64,000 bases of DNA from SZAS-79 sp963844255 (lineage in GTDB: Bacteria > Pseudomonadota > Gammaproteobacteria > Burkholderiales > SG8-39). Positions 1 through 7,597 of the stretch are shown piece by piece. A program made the translations under genes and the position numbers. Where the stretch lies: positions 14,208-78,207 of the forward strand of contig CAWJNP010000030.1 in the NCBI GenBank assembly GCA_963844255.1, written 5' to 3'. A model generated the notes under the pieces. The model saw only the letters and a list, made by a program, of their open reading frames with translations, was not told where the DNA came from and did not search any database. Numbering within the stretch: position 1 is the stretch's first letter; every line of letters begins with the position of its first letter.

Positions 1-312
1 GGGCAGGCCGGCGTACTTGCAGGCCTGCTTGGCAGGACCGTACGGGAAAAGCTCATACAGGTACTTGCTGTTTCCCTTGTCGGCGCCGAGTTTCTTGCCG
101 ATCGCCTTGGTCAGCACGCGCACTGCCGGGGCGATCTGATATTCCTCGTAGTATTCGCGCAGGAAGTTGATGACTTCCCAGTGGCCGTCGGTCAGTTCGC
201 AACCGTCGATATTTGCCATCTCCTTCCCGATTTCCTCGGTCCAGTCGGTGCGGTTCGCGAGGTATCCTTCCTCGTCGGTTTCAATGCTCTGGCCATTCAG
301 TTCGATAGGCAT
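1..312 (-). CDS. dsrC: DsrC sulfur carrier protein (3' end cut by window edge)
   Basis: First 104 residues of DsrC, the small sulfur-carrier protein that delivers protein-bound trisulfide to or from dissimilatory sulfite reductase in the cytoplasm. Visible family marks are the N-terminal GYLANRTDWTEE stretch, HWEVINFLREYY, and LFPYGPAKQACKYAGLP at the cut end. Cys98 is the inner conserved cysteine (CysB). The penultimate C-terminal cysteine (CysA) would lie about eight residues beyond the window, so whether this is a true two-cysteine DsrC cannot be confirmed here. It follows dsrH by 20 bases on the same strand, the standard dsrEFHC order. Confidence 0.95.
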   Translation of the reverse strand, partial: MPIELNGQSIETDEEGYLANRTDWTEEIGKEMANIDGCELTDGHWEVINFLREYYEEYQIAPAVRVLTKAIGKKLGADKGNSKYLYELFPYGPAKQACKYAGLP

Positions 313-332
313 GTCGTAGTCTTCCTTAAAGG

Positions 333-632
333 TCAAATCCAGCTTTGCACGGCGTTGTTTTCTGTCACGAGATCGACGAACCCCCCGTAGTCCACCAGGC
401 GAACGCCGTCCATCACCCGGTTTTGCATGCCCCGCGCCTCGACGTCAGGCTTCAGCGCATAGATCGTCACGCGCTTCAGGGCATCCTGCACCTGCTTTGC
501 AACGGCCGTATCCCGGGCCGCCGCATAGACACCATCTTCGATCAGCAGAATCGCGCTGCCCTGCTTTGCAAACTTGAGGCAGGTTTCCAGCGTCTTGTTG
601 TCGAACGGAGATTTATTGACGGTATGCAGCAT
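333..632 (-). CDS. dsrH: DsrH, sulfur-relay protein (TusB family)
   Basis: 99 residues, normal for DsrH/TusB. It forms the DsrE2F2H2 hexamer that passes sulfane sulfur to DsrC in the cytoplasm. The start MLHTVNKSP matches the family, and Cys18 in LETCLKFAK lies where the family's conserved cysteine is expected. It lies 10 bases after dsrF and 20 bases before dsrC on the minus strand, so it is one transcript with them. Function is assigned from family and gene order. Confidence 0.93.
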   Translation of the reverse strand: MLHTVNKSPFDNKTLETCLKFAKQGSAILLIEDGVYAAARDTAVAKQVQDALKRVTIYALKPDVEARGMQNRVMDGVRLVDYGGFVDLVTENNAVQSWI

Positions 633-642
633 GTGGGTTTCC

Positions 643-1032
643 TCAGAAGCTCAGGATCACGTCCTGGGCCTCCATGATCTCGGCCATCCGCGCCGCATCG
701 ACCGCTTCCACCGGAACCACCAGGTCGGCTTCAGTGAGGCCGCGCGCCTGCAGCGCCTCCTGCTCGACGTACAGCTTGGTCACGTCGTAATCCTCCAGCG
801 CACGGAAGGTGGGCGAGAAATTCTTCATTTCCACGCCCTTCGTGTCCTGCCCCTTGACCAACTGGTACACGCCGTCGCCCAGAAACGCGAGGCTCACATC
901 CTGCTCGAAGGCTGCACCGATCAGCACCACTTCAAGCGACTCGAGCGCATAGATGGTCCCGTACGGCGCCTTGCGGTTCACGTAAAGGAACCGCTTTGCG
1001 GTGCCGCCTTCGCCTTCGGTCTGCTCTTCCAT
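643..1032 (-). CDS. dsrF: DsrF, sulfur-relay protein (TusC family)
   Basis: 129 residues with the DsrE/F-like fold; third subunit type of the DsrEFH sulfurtransferase complex. The start at 1032 is chosen because GAGGAG lies six bases before this ATG. An upstream in-frame start at 1059 would overlap the end of dsrE. The sequence LESLEVVLIGAAFEQDVSLAFLGDGVYQL is typical of DsrF/TusC. I see no cysteine positioned like the DsrE active site, consistent with a structural role. In the dsr operon between dsrE and dsrH. Confidence 0.92.
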   Translation of the reverse strand: MEEQTEGEGGTAKRFLYVNRKAPYGTIYALESLEVVLIGAAFEQDVSLAFLGDGVYQLVKGQDTKGVEMKNFSPTFRALEDYDVTKLYVEQEALQARGLTEADLVVPVEAVDAARMAEIMEAQDVILSF

Positions 1033-1042
1033 CCCGTTCTCC

Positions 1043-1435
1043 TCAGCCGCCGAAGACAACCAGGCGGTCGGCCTGTATGCCCGCTTCGATCAATTGCCCG
1101 AGACCCGAGATGCGAAAACCCGGCGCAATGTTGTCGGCGTCCTTGCCGTTGCGCTTCGCTTCCGACGGATCCATGAGACCGCGGCGCTGCGCGGCGGCAA
1201 TGCAGACCACGAGATCCAGCTTGTGCTGTGCCGCCAGTTCGCTCCAGCGCTTGACGATGTTCCGGTCATCCTGCGGCGGCACGGTCAGCCGCGTTCCGTT
1301 GTTGACCCCGTCGTGATAGAAGAACACGCGATAGATCTCGTGCCCCTTCGCCAGCGCGGCCTTGACGAACTGATAGGCCGAGTCCGACGCGGCATGGGTG
1401 TATGGCCCCTCGTTGACCAGGATTCCAAGCTTCAT
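1043..1435 (-). CDS. dsrE: DsrE, catalytic sulfurtransferase subunit (TusD family)
   Basis: 130 residues. DsrE carries the active cysteine of the DsrEFH complex; here it is Cys78 in DLVVCIAAAQRRG, the same number as the active Cys of Allochromatium DsrE. The start MKLGILVNEGPY at 1435 is the family's normal N-terminus; an ATG at 1459 would add only eight atypical residues. It passes sulfur from TusA-type carriers to DsrC in the oxidative pathway. It lies 26 bases downstream of dsrB on the same strand. Presence of dsrEFH next to dsrAB is the genomic mark of sulfur oxidisers rather than sulfate reducers. Confidence 0.95.
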   Translation of the reverse strand: MKLGILVNEGPYTHAASDSAYQFVKAALAKGHEIYRVFFYHDGVNNGTRLTVPPQDDRNIVKRWSELAAQHKLDLVVCIAAAQRRGLMDPSEAKRNGKDADNIAPGFRISGLGQLIEAGIQADRLVVFGG

Positions 1436-1461
1436 GTTTCGCTCTTTTTGACCGCGCACGC

Positions 1462-2562
1462 CTAGAAGCGGATGTGCGCCGAGGCATTCAGGCTGTTACG
1501 TGAGCCGCGCCAGTTGTCGATATGAAATTTCGTGAACGGCAGCCCGGTCAATTCGAAAAACCGCGGCCAGCCGATCCGTTCCACCCAGTCGCCGACGCGT
1601 TCGAAGTGACGCGCGTCCTTCTTGTAGGTGTACAGGATTTTTTTCACCACCTCAGCGACTTCCGGCCAGCGCGGCGGATTGTTCGGCAGCCCGGCTGCCA
1701 CCAACTTCTGGAACATCGGCTTGGAGCGGGCGTTCGAGTTCTTGCCTCCGACCCAGATCGCCAGCTTGGAATGCTCCGGATCGTTGATCTGCATCGGCGG
1801 GCACGGGGGAAAGCAGGCACCGCAGCAGATGCACTTCTTCTCGTCCACTTCGAGCGACGGCTTGCCATTCACGATCGCCGGCCGGATCGCGGCCACCGGA
1901 CAGCGCGCGACCACCGACGGGCGCTCGCAGACGTTGGCCACGAGGTCATGGTTGATCTTCGGCGGCTTGGTGTGCTGGATGTTGATCGCGATGTCGCCCT
2001 GGCCGCCGCAGTTGATCTGGCAGCAGGAGGTCGTGATGTGCACGCGGTTGGGCATCTCCTCCTTGATGAACTCCTCGTAGAGTTCGTCCATCAGGGACTT
2101 CACCACGCCCGAAGCGTCGGTGGCAGGGATGTCGCAGTGCAGCCAGCCCTGCGTGTGCGAGATCATGGTCACCGAGTTGCCGGTGCCGCCCACCGGATAG
2201 CCGGCGTCGTTGAACGCCTGGATCAGCGGGCCGACTTTCTCCCACGAGGAGACCATCACCTCGATGTTCGAGCGGATCGTGAAGCGCACATGGCCCTCGC
2301 CGTACTTGTCGACGATGTCGCACAGCAGGTTGATCTCGTAGGGTCCGAGTTGGCGCTGGGTGCCGACCCGAACCGTCCAGATCTCGTCTCCGGAATAGGC
2401 CACGTGGTGCAGCACTCCTGGACGCGGACGGTCGTGGTACTTCCATTTGCCGAAGTTCTTGACCATCAGCGGGTGCATGTACTGCACCCCGTCGGGGCAT
2501 CCGCTCTCGATCGGCGGACGCATTTTCTTCTTTTCGGCCACCGGTGCGACTTGTAGTGTCAT
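1462..2562 (-). CDS. dsrB: Dissimilatory sulfite reductase beta subunit DsrB
   Basis: 366 residues, full length for DsrB. With DsrA it forms the cytoplasmic siroheme enzyme that in sulfur oxidisers is thought to run in reverse, from sulfane sulfur to sulfite. Siroheme/[4Fe-4S] cysteines are seen at C180, C181 and C185 (TTSCCQINCGGQGD) and C221. A ferredoxin domain follows with C244, C247, C250 and C254 (KKCICCGACFPPCP). It starts 23 bases after the dsrA stop in the same operon. The oxidative direction is inferred from the neighbouring dsrEFH and CO2-fixation genes. Confidence 0.97.
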   Translation of the reverse strand: MTLQVAPVAEKKKMRPPIESGCPDGVQYMHPLMVKNFGKWKYHDRPRPGVLHHVAYSGDEIWTVRVGTQRQLGPYEINLLCDIVDKYGEGHVRFTIRSNIEVMVSSWEKVGPLIQAFNDAGYPVGGTGNSVTMISHTQGWLHCDIPATDASGVVKSLMDELYEEFIKEEMPNRVHITTSCCQINCGGQGDIAINIQHTKPPKINHDLVANVCERPSVVARCPVAAIRPAIVNGKPSLEVDEKKCICCGACFPPCPPMQINDPEHSKLAIWVGGKNSNARSKPMFQKLVAAGLPNNPPRWPEVAEVVKKILYTYKKDARHFERVGDWVERIGWPRFFELTGLPFTKFHIDNWRGSRNSLNASAHIRF

Positions 2563-2585
2563 TCCAGACTCCTCCCGTTCTTATC

Positions 2586-3911
2586 TCAGGAAAGCGCCGC
2601 TTTTTGGCCGGGCTTTTCAATTTTCTGGCGCGCAATCCACTTGTCCGCTTCCGCGTCCCAGTCGTCCAGACGGACGTATGAACTGGTGCGTGGATTGCTG
2701 ATCATGTTGGGGTCGACGTCCACGCCGATCCCTTCGAGGAAGTTGGCCAGACCGATGCGCTCGATCATCTCGCCGCAGCGTTCGTGCTCCAGGCCGTTTT
2801 CTGCCCAGAAGTCCACCACCGTAGCGGCGAGCTCGCGCAGTTTTTCGTAATCCTCGTCCGTGTCCATCTTCATGAACGGGATGATCACCGTACCCATGGT
2901 GTCGCCGATCTTGAGGGTGCGCTTGCCGCCGATCAGGAGCGTGATGCCGCGATCGGTCCCGGGCTTGAGTGCCTTGGTCATCACGTTGATGCAGTGCATG
3001 CAGCGCACGCAGCTGCGGTTGTCGACTTCGAGCGTGTCGTCGTCGTTCAATGACAGCGCCTTGGTAGGGCAACGCGTGATCACGTTGTCGATGGTGTACT
3101 TGCGGCCGTGGCTCGCGACGTAGGCCTTGACCTCTTTCTGGTCGACCTGCATGTCGTTTCGCCAGGTGCCGATCACCGCAAAATCGGCGCGCTGGATCGA
3201 GTTCATGCAGTCGTTCGGGCAGCCGGAGACCTTGAACTTGAACTTGTAGGGCAGCGCCGGACGGTGCATGTCGTCGATGAAATTGTTCACCAGCGTGCGG
3301 TGGATCTTGTGCTCATTGGTGCACGACTGCTCGCAGCGCGCGGCGCCCACGCAGGACATGGCGGTGCGTACGCAGGGACCTGCGCCACCGAGGTCAAAGC
3401 CGTACTCGTTGATCTCGTCGAAGAAATGCTGGGTGTTCTCGGTCGTCGTGCCGATGAACATGATATTGCCTGTCTGACCGTGGAAGGCGATCAGCCCGGA
3501 ACCCCATTTGTTCCAGGAGTCGGAGAGCTGGCGCAGAAGTTTGGTCGTGTAGTGGTTGCCCGCCGGAGGCTGCACACGCAGGGTATGGAACTCCTTCGAC
3601 TCGGGGAACATGCTGGCGACCTCGGAAAAACGCGGGATGATGCCGCCGCCGTAACCGAACACCGAGACCGTGCCGCCTTTCCAGTAACCCAGACGCGTCT
3701 TGTAGGAGTGCTCGAGCTGGCCGAGCAGGTCCACCATCATGTTGTTGTCGTGTGCCAGGCGCTTCAGCCCGGTGACGAAGCTCGGCCACGGCCCGCTCTC
3801 GAGCTGGTCGAGCATCGGGGTCGGGTGAAAGGGTTTGGTCGACTTCTTCTCGATCGGGATATAGGTGCTGTGCCGCTCGGGATTTTTGGGCTGGTTCTGC
3901 TGATCGGACAA
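2586..3911 (-). CDS. dsrA: Dissimilatory sulfite reductase alpha subunit DsrA
   Basis: 441 residues from a TTG start at 3911, chosen because GGAGGT lies five bases upstream and the protein then begins MSDQQNQPKNPERH. Longer in-frame starts (to 4001) have no ribosome-binding site. Siroheme/[4Fe-4S] ligands: C187 and C193 (SCVGAARCEQSC) and C231/C235 (GCPNDC). An inserted ferredoxin domain has C281 and C301, C304, C307 (SCVRCMHCINV). First gene of the dsrABEFHC operon. Its upstream region (3912-4125) is shared with a divergent dioxygenase gene and contains an inverted repeat that resembles the sites near cstR. Confidence 0.97.
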   Translation of the reverse strand: MSDQQNQPKNPERHSTYIPIEKKSTKPFHPTPMLDQLESGPWPSFVTGLKRLAHDNNMMVDLLGQLEHSYKTRLGYWKGGTVSVFGYGGGIIPRFSEVASMFPESKEFHTLRVQPPAGNHYTTKLLRQLSDSWNKWGSGLIAFHGQTGNIMFIGTTTENTQHFFDEINEYGFDLGGAGPCVRTAMSCVGAARCEQSCTNEHKIHRTLVNNFIDDMHRPALPYKFKFKVSGCPNDCMNSIQRADFAVIGTWRNDMQVDQKEVKAYVASHGRKYTIDNVITRCPTKALSLNDDDTLEVDNRSCVRCMHCINVMTKALKPGTDRGITLLIGGKRTLKIGDTMGTVIIPFMKMDTDEDYEKLRELAATVVDFWAENGLEHERCGEMIERIGLANFLEGIGVDVDPNMISNPRTSSYVRLDDWDAEADKWIARQKIEKPGQKAALS

Positions 3912-4011
3912 GGAACACCTCCAAGCGATGCGAAATCGGACCGGCAGAGTGTAACGACGCTTCTTCCTGCGACCGAAGAAGTCTTTGGGAGGGGCCTGCA
4001 CTGCACAAAAA

Positions 4012-4029
4012 ATACCCCTTTAGGGATAT
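4012..4029. promoter_or_regulatory. Operator-like inverted repeat before dsrA
   Basis: ATACCCCTTTAGGGATAT is an imperfect inverted repeat about 100 bases upstream of the dsrA start, in the dsrA/dioxygenase divergent region. It resembles the ATACC...GGTAT repeats found before dsrE2 (22958) and cstR (23083), differing by an extra base in the right arm. It may bind the CstR-type repressor encoded at 23112. This is inference from similarity only. Confidence 0.35.
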
Positions 4030-4203
4030 ACCCTCGCCGCACCATGGACTAACCCTATTGTTTTAAAGCGTATTTCCTCGATATCGCAGAACTCCGCACA
4101 GGCGGCGCCTTCACCGATCGAGGTCGTGCGTCGCATACGCTGCACCGCGGCGATGCGGTATGTTCTGTACCCCGGTTTTCGACACCTGCACGCAAGACGC
4201 AAC

Positions 4204-5106
4204 GTGAACGCACCCTTTCCTCGCGCCATCGAACACCCGTTCGCCCTCGACACAGTGCAGACCTACCTGCGCTGGCGCGACGACAAGCTCGCCCGCTACC
4301 CGCGCAGCACTGGGGATCTGATCGTCGAGGTTCGGGACCCGCGCAATCCAACCGATTCGGAGCTCGGAGAGCTGCGACGCGTCTGCGCGGCGGCCAACAT
4401 GGCCGTATATGCAAGCCGGTTGGCCGATGAGGCGGACAAGAACATTCCGCGTCGCCTGGGCGAACGGCTGGGCCTTGCACTACCGCGCGCGAACCTGCTT
4501 GCCGACGAGGATGGCATCACCTCGCTGCAGGCAGTGGCGGGCAAATCCGCCGCCGGCTACATCCCGTATTCGAACCAGCGCCTGCTCTGGCATACCGACG
4601 GCTACTACAACTGCCCGGCAGAGCGCATCGGCGCCTTTATCCTGCACTGCGTGCGGCCCGCGGCCGAGGGCGGTGCGAATCGCCTCCTCGACCCCGAAAT
4701 CGCCTACATCCTGCTGCGCGACGCCGACCCCGGGTACATAACCGCGCTCGAAGCGCCGGATGTGATGACCATTCCGGCGAACGTCGTGAATGGCGCCGAG
4801 ATCCGGCCGGCCTGCAGCGGTCCGGTCTTCTCGACCCATCGTGGTGCCCTGCACATGCGCTATACGGCACGCAGCCGCAGCATCGCGTGGCGCGCGGATG
4901 AGGCCACGCGGGCCGTCGTTGCATTTCTCGGCCGGATCCTCGACACCGACTCTCCCCATGTGTTTGCCCTTCGGCTCGCGCCCGGCCAGGGCCTGGTATG
5001 CAACAACGTCCTCCACAACCGCACGGCATTCACTGATCACGCAGAGCCCGGCCGGTCGCGACTTGTCTATCGGGCCCGGTACTTCGACCGAATCGCCTCC
5101 CCCTGA
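4204..5106 (+). CDS. TauD/TfdA-type Fe(II)/2-oxoglutarate dioxygenase-like protein
   Basis: About 300 residues from a GTG start at 4204 (MNAPFPRAIEHPFALD); a longer ATG at 4126 is possible. The HTD metal triad start is visible in LLWHTDGYYN, and a C-terminal SRLVYRARYFDR carries the 2-oxoglutarate-binding arginine region. Members oxidise small organic acids such as taurine; the substrate here is unknown. The stop overlaps the next start (TGATG), implying translational coupling with the 251-residue protein and a plus-strand operon with the Cas6-like and RspA genes, divergent from dsrA. Location suggests a link to sulfur metabolism, but no reaction can be named. Confidence 0.75.
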   Translation: MNAPFPRAIEHPFALDTVQTYLRWRDDKLARYPRSTGDLIVEVRDPRNPTDSELGELRRVCAAANMAVYASRLADEADKNIPRRLGERLGLALPRANLLADEDGITSLQAVAGKSAAGYIPYSNQRLLWHTDGYYNCPAERIGAFILHCVRPAAEGGANRLLDPEIAYILLRDADPGYITALEAPDVMTIPANVVNGAEIRPACSGPVFSTHRGALHMRYTARSRSIAWRADEATRAVVAFLGRILDTDSPHVFALRLAPGQGLVCNNVLHNRTAFTDHAEPGRSRLVYRARYFDRIASP

Positions 5107-5861
5107 TGCGCCCTGGAATACGGAACGACCCCATACCCATGAAATACATCCCCCTCAAGTACATCAAGGAAGATCGCGCAGTCGGAAACTCGGATGACAG
5201 CGAGGACGCGAAAGAATCGACCGGGATGCTGAAGCGCCTGGTTGCCGACCTGCGCGAGCAGCTCGCAGGACTCTCGCCCGATGCGGAAACGCTGCCTCGT
5301 GCAGACCTGCTGTTGCAGCTTGGCCGTGCGCTAGTCAGGCTGGAGCTCGGCGCGGAGGCCTGGGCGATGGCACGCGAAGCCGTCGACCTGTACCTTGCCG
5401 AACAGGCATGGGAAGGTGCGGCACAGTGCTGCGACATCCTGTTTCTTTCCGACCAGCCCGACTCCCTGGCAGCGCTCGGCCAGGGTATCTGGCTTGCGGT
5501 GACCTATCCAATCGACCCCGAACTCAGCATCGCGCTGCTCCAGCATGTGGTCGACGAGACGCCGCCCGACGCGGACGGCGCAGCCGTCGCCGCGGTCACG
5601 GCGTACTACCTCGCGGACATGCGCGCCCGGGAACCCCAGCGCGAGCATCTGCTCCTTTACGCGAGCCAGGTGCTTGCCACGGTCGCCCGGCGGCACAGTG
5701 GCGTGTCAGGCCAGGAGGACTTCAATCGCTGGATCGAGAGCATGGAGCTGAACGACCCGTCGCTGTTCCTGCCGCGGCTGCGCAACGTGGTGGACGTGCT
5801 GGTCCAGGACGACTGGTGGTTCGACCGCGACGCGCTTCAGGCCGCGCTACCCGCAGACTGA
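5106..5861 (+). CDS. Conserved helical protein of unknown function
   Basis: 251 residues if started at the ATG overlapping the previous stop; MKYIPLKYIKED at 5139 is an equally good start. After a polar N-terminus it reads as a series of amphipathic helices (LPRADLLLQLGRALVRLELGAEAWAMAREAVDLYLAEQAWEGAAQCCDILF), suggestive of TPR-like repeats. No signal peptide, membrane segment or catalytic motif is visible. It is placed between the TauD-type gene and the Cas6-like gene, both in tight spacing. I do not recognise the family. Confidence 0.8.
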   Translation: MRPGIRNDPIPMKYIPLKYIKEDRAVGNSDDSEDAKESTGMLKRLVADLREQLAGLSPDAETLPRADLLLQLGRALVRLELGAEAWAMAREAVDLYLAEQAWEGAAQCCDILFLSDQPDSLAALGQGIWLAVTYPIDPELSIALLQHVVDETPPDADGAAVAAVTAYYLADMRAREPQREHLLLYASQVLATVARRHSGVSGQEDFNRWIESMELNDPSLFLPRLRNVVDVLVQDDWWFDRDALQAALPAD

Positions 5862-5866
5862 TCTGC

Positions 5867-6592
5867 ATGGTGACGGAAGAACGCACGACGCACGACGCCA
5901 CCGCCCCCCTGGCGCCCGGCGACATCGTGGACGCCGTATTCGCGATCGCCTGCCCCTGCCTGCCGGTCGACCATGCCTGGGCCCTGTCGCAGGCCATCCA
6001 GAACGCATTGCCGTGGTTTTCGGACGAGCCTTACGCCGGACTCCACCTGATCCACGGGTCCGGGTCCGGCGCCGGCTGGATGCGTCCCGAAGCCCCCGAC
6101 GAATTGCTGCAGCTTTCGCACAGGGTCAGGCTCACGCTGCGCCTGCCCAGGCACCGCCTCAACGATGCGGCCGGCCTGATCGACTGCACCCTGCAGGTTG
6201 CCGGCTGGCCCTTGCGCGTCGAGGGACTCACCGCAAAGCCGCTGTCCCGCATCACCACCCTGTTCTCACGCGGCGTGATTTTCGCCGCAGCCGACGACGA
6301 GACCGCAAACGAGGAAACCGCCGACGCCGAAACCGGGTTTCTTGCTGCGGCCACGAAGGAACTCGCCGCGCTGGGCATACGCGACACGAGGCCCGTGTGC
6401 GGACGCGCAACCCGCGTGGCGACCCCCGAGCGACCCCATCTCGCGCGCAGCCTGATGCTCGCCGGCCTGACGCGCGAGCAGTCGCTGGTGCTGCAGCAAC
6501 GCGGCCTCGGCAGCGGGCGCAAACTCGGCTTCGGACTGTTCATTCCCCACAAAAGCATCGACGACCTGCACTCCAGGTCGGATTTTTCATAG
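5867..6592 (+). CDS. Cas6-like RNA-endonuclease family protein, not near a CRISPR array
   Basis: 241 residues starting at ATG 5867, five bases after the previous stop. The C-terminus has the Cas6 glycine-rich signature RGLGSGRKLGFGLFIPHK (about residues 212-229), preceded by a LMLAGLTREQSL stretch. This agrees with the Cas6/Cmx6 (I-MYXAN-like) group. Cas6 enzymes cut CRISPR precursor RNA, but there is no repeat array and no other cas gene in the window. Immediate neighbours are the dsr cluster and a DsrC paralogue. The likely role is therefore processing or binding of some other RNA; this is inference. The family call rests on the C-terminal motif and size. Confidence 0.72.
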   Translation: MVTEERTTHDATAPLAPGDIVDAVFAIACPCLPVDHAWALSQAIQNALPWFSDEPYAGLHLIHGSGSGAGWMRPEAPDELLQLSHRVRLTLRLPRHRLNDAAGLIDCTLQVAGWPLRVEGLTAKPLSRITTLFSRGVIFAAADDETANEETADAETGFLAAATKELAALGIRDTRPVCGRATRVATPERPHLARSLMLAGLTREQSLVLQQRGLGSGRKLGFGLFIPHKSIDDLHSRSDFS

Positions 6593-6603
6593 ACGAGGAG
6601 ACC

Positions 6604-6945
6604 ATGGCATACGAAGTCAAAGGCAGGGTTCTGGAAACGACCGAAAACGGTTACCTTGAGTCGCACGACGAATGGGACCGCGACGTCGGCGAAGTCATCG
6701 CCGCGGCGGAGGGCCTGACCCTGACGCAGGAACACTGGGACGTCATCGACTACCTTCGCGACGCCTACATCAACCACAATGGCGAGCAGCCCAACAACCG
6801 CGCCATGCTCAAGGCCATGCAGGAGAAATGGCCCGACCGCAAAGTGGACAACAAGACGCTGTTCGACCTGTTTCCGGGCAACCCCTCCAAACAGGCGGGC
6901 AAGATTGCCGGGCTCCCGGAGAGCATGCGCAAAGGCGGGTACTGA
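6604..6945 (+). CDS. RspA-type DsrC paralogue lacking all cysteines
   Basis: 113 residues; GAGGAG sits six bases before the ATG. Clearly DsrC/TusE family (ENGYLESHDEWDRDVGE, EHWDVIDYLRDAYI, LFDLFPGNPSKQAGKIAGLP). It has no cysteine at all: the inner Cys of DsrC (KQACKYAGLP in the window's dsrC) is Gly99 here, and the tail ends MRKGGY instead of the Cys-bearing end. Cysteine-free homologues have been called RspA and are proposed to be regulatory rather than sulfur-carrying. It follows the Cas6-like gene by 11 bases, so the two are probably co-expressed. Confidence 0.88.
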   Translation: MAYEVKGRVLETTENGYLESHDEWDRDVGEVIAAAEGLTLTQEHWDVIDYLRDAYINHNGEQPNNRAMLKAMQEKWPDRKVDNKTLFDLFPGNPSKQAGKIAGLPESMRKGGY

Positions 6946-6953
6946 ACCGCTGC

Positions 6954-7268
6954 TTACGCGTAGTGCCGGCGCTGAGCGCGCCGGCGGCCCGCCTGCTGCA
7001 CCACCCCGCCCCGGATCGTATAGGGCGGGGTGAGCTCGAAGCTGCCGTACTTCGGATTGAGCGGTTTCAGAAAACGGCGCTCACCATCGATCACGAGCTG
7101 GCGGAAGAACACATCCCCGGCGAATTCGACGATCACGAACGCGCCGTCCCGTGGTGTGTAGCCGGGGTCGACGATCACGACGCAGCCGTCGGCAAACTCG
7201 GGCTCCATGCTGTCGCCCAGCACACGCAGTGCATAGGGTTCGAGCGCACTGCAGCTGTTCTGGTCCAT
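6954..7268 (-). CDS. S24-family (LexA/UmuD-like) peptidase without DNA-binding domain
   Basis: 104 residues. The catalytic serine is in VLGDSMEPEFADG (Ser20) and the general-base lysine in RRFLKPLNP (Lys68), the Ser/Lys pair of self-cleaving LexA-like proteins and signal-peptidase-fold enzymes. No helix-turn-helix is present before the catalytic domain, so it is not a repressor by itself. First listed of a minus-strand run of small genes reaching to 9639. It converges on rspA with only eight bases between stops. Substrate unknown. Confidence 0.75.
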   Translation of the reverse strand: MDQNSCSALEPYALRVLGDSMEPEFADGCVVIVDPGYTPRDGAFVIVEFAGDVFFRQLVIDGERRFLKPLNPKYGSFELTPPYTIRGGVVQQAGRRRAQRRHYA

Positions 7269-7285
7269 TGGTCGCCCTTCCTTCT

Positions 7286-7588
7286 CTAGCCCCGTGGGTC
7301 GTCCACGGGCTTTTTCCTGTGAAAATGGATCACCGTGTCGCCGCGCGCCGGTTCGTCGCTGAACCGCGGTCGCTCAGCGGCCGCGCCTCCCTCGCCCGCC
7401 CTGTCCTGCGCGAGCTCGCGCTCACGCGCACTGATCAGCGCCAGGCACTGGCGCATATCCTCGATCGTGGCGTCCGACAGGGGATGGCGCATGCCGTGGG
7501 GCGTGGCCGTGTCCTTGATGACACTCGCGAGCGTCAATTTTACCGCCTGCAGGATGCGCGCTTCGATGGAAAGCTCCGACTCGGCCAT
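7286..7588 (-). CDS. Small conserved protein of unknown function
   Basis: 100 residues, acidic-to-basic, with an N-terminal helical half (SELSIEARILQAVKLTLASVIKDTATPHGMRHPLSD) and a C-terminal VIHFHRKK tail. No membrane segment or catalytic motif. It lies 17 bases upstream of the S24 peptidase and 9 bases after the PKHD-type hydroxylase, clearly in one transcript. I do not recognise a function. Confidence 0.75.
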   Translation of the reverse strand: MAESELSIEARILQAVKLTLASVIKDTATPHGMRHPLSDATIEDMRQCLALISARERELAQDRAGEGGAAAERPRFSDEPARGDTVIHFHRKKPVDDPRG

Positions 7589-7597
7589 GTCAAATCC

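Noticed and set aside
2586..4001. A longer DsrA start at 4001
   Set aside because: The added 30 residues are very basic, lack a ribosome-binding site and run into the operator-like region; the TTG at 3911 has GGAGGT at good spacing.
1..4001. Sulfate-reducer (reductive) reading of the dsr genes
   Set aside because: The linked dsrEFH genes, TusA/DsrE2/rhodanese genes and Calvin-cycle operon all fit the oxidative pathway of proteobacteria.
5867..6945. A CRISPR-Cas locus around the Cas6-like gene
   Set aside because: No direct-repeat array and no other cas gene is visible on either strand anywhere in the window.
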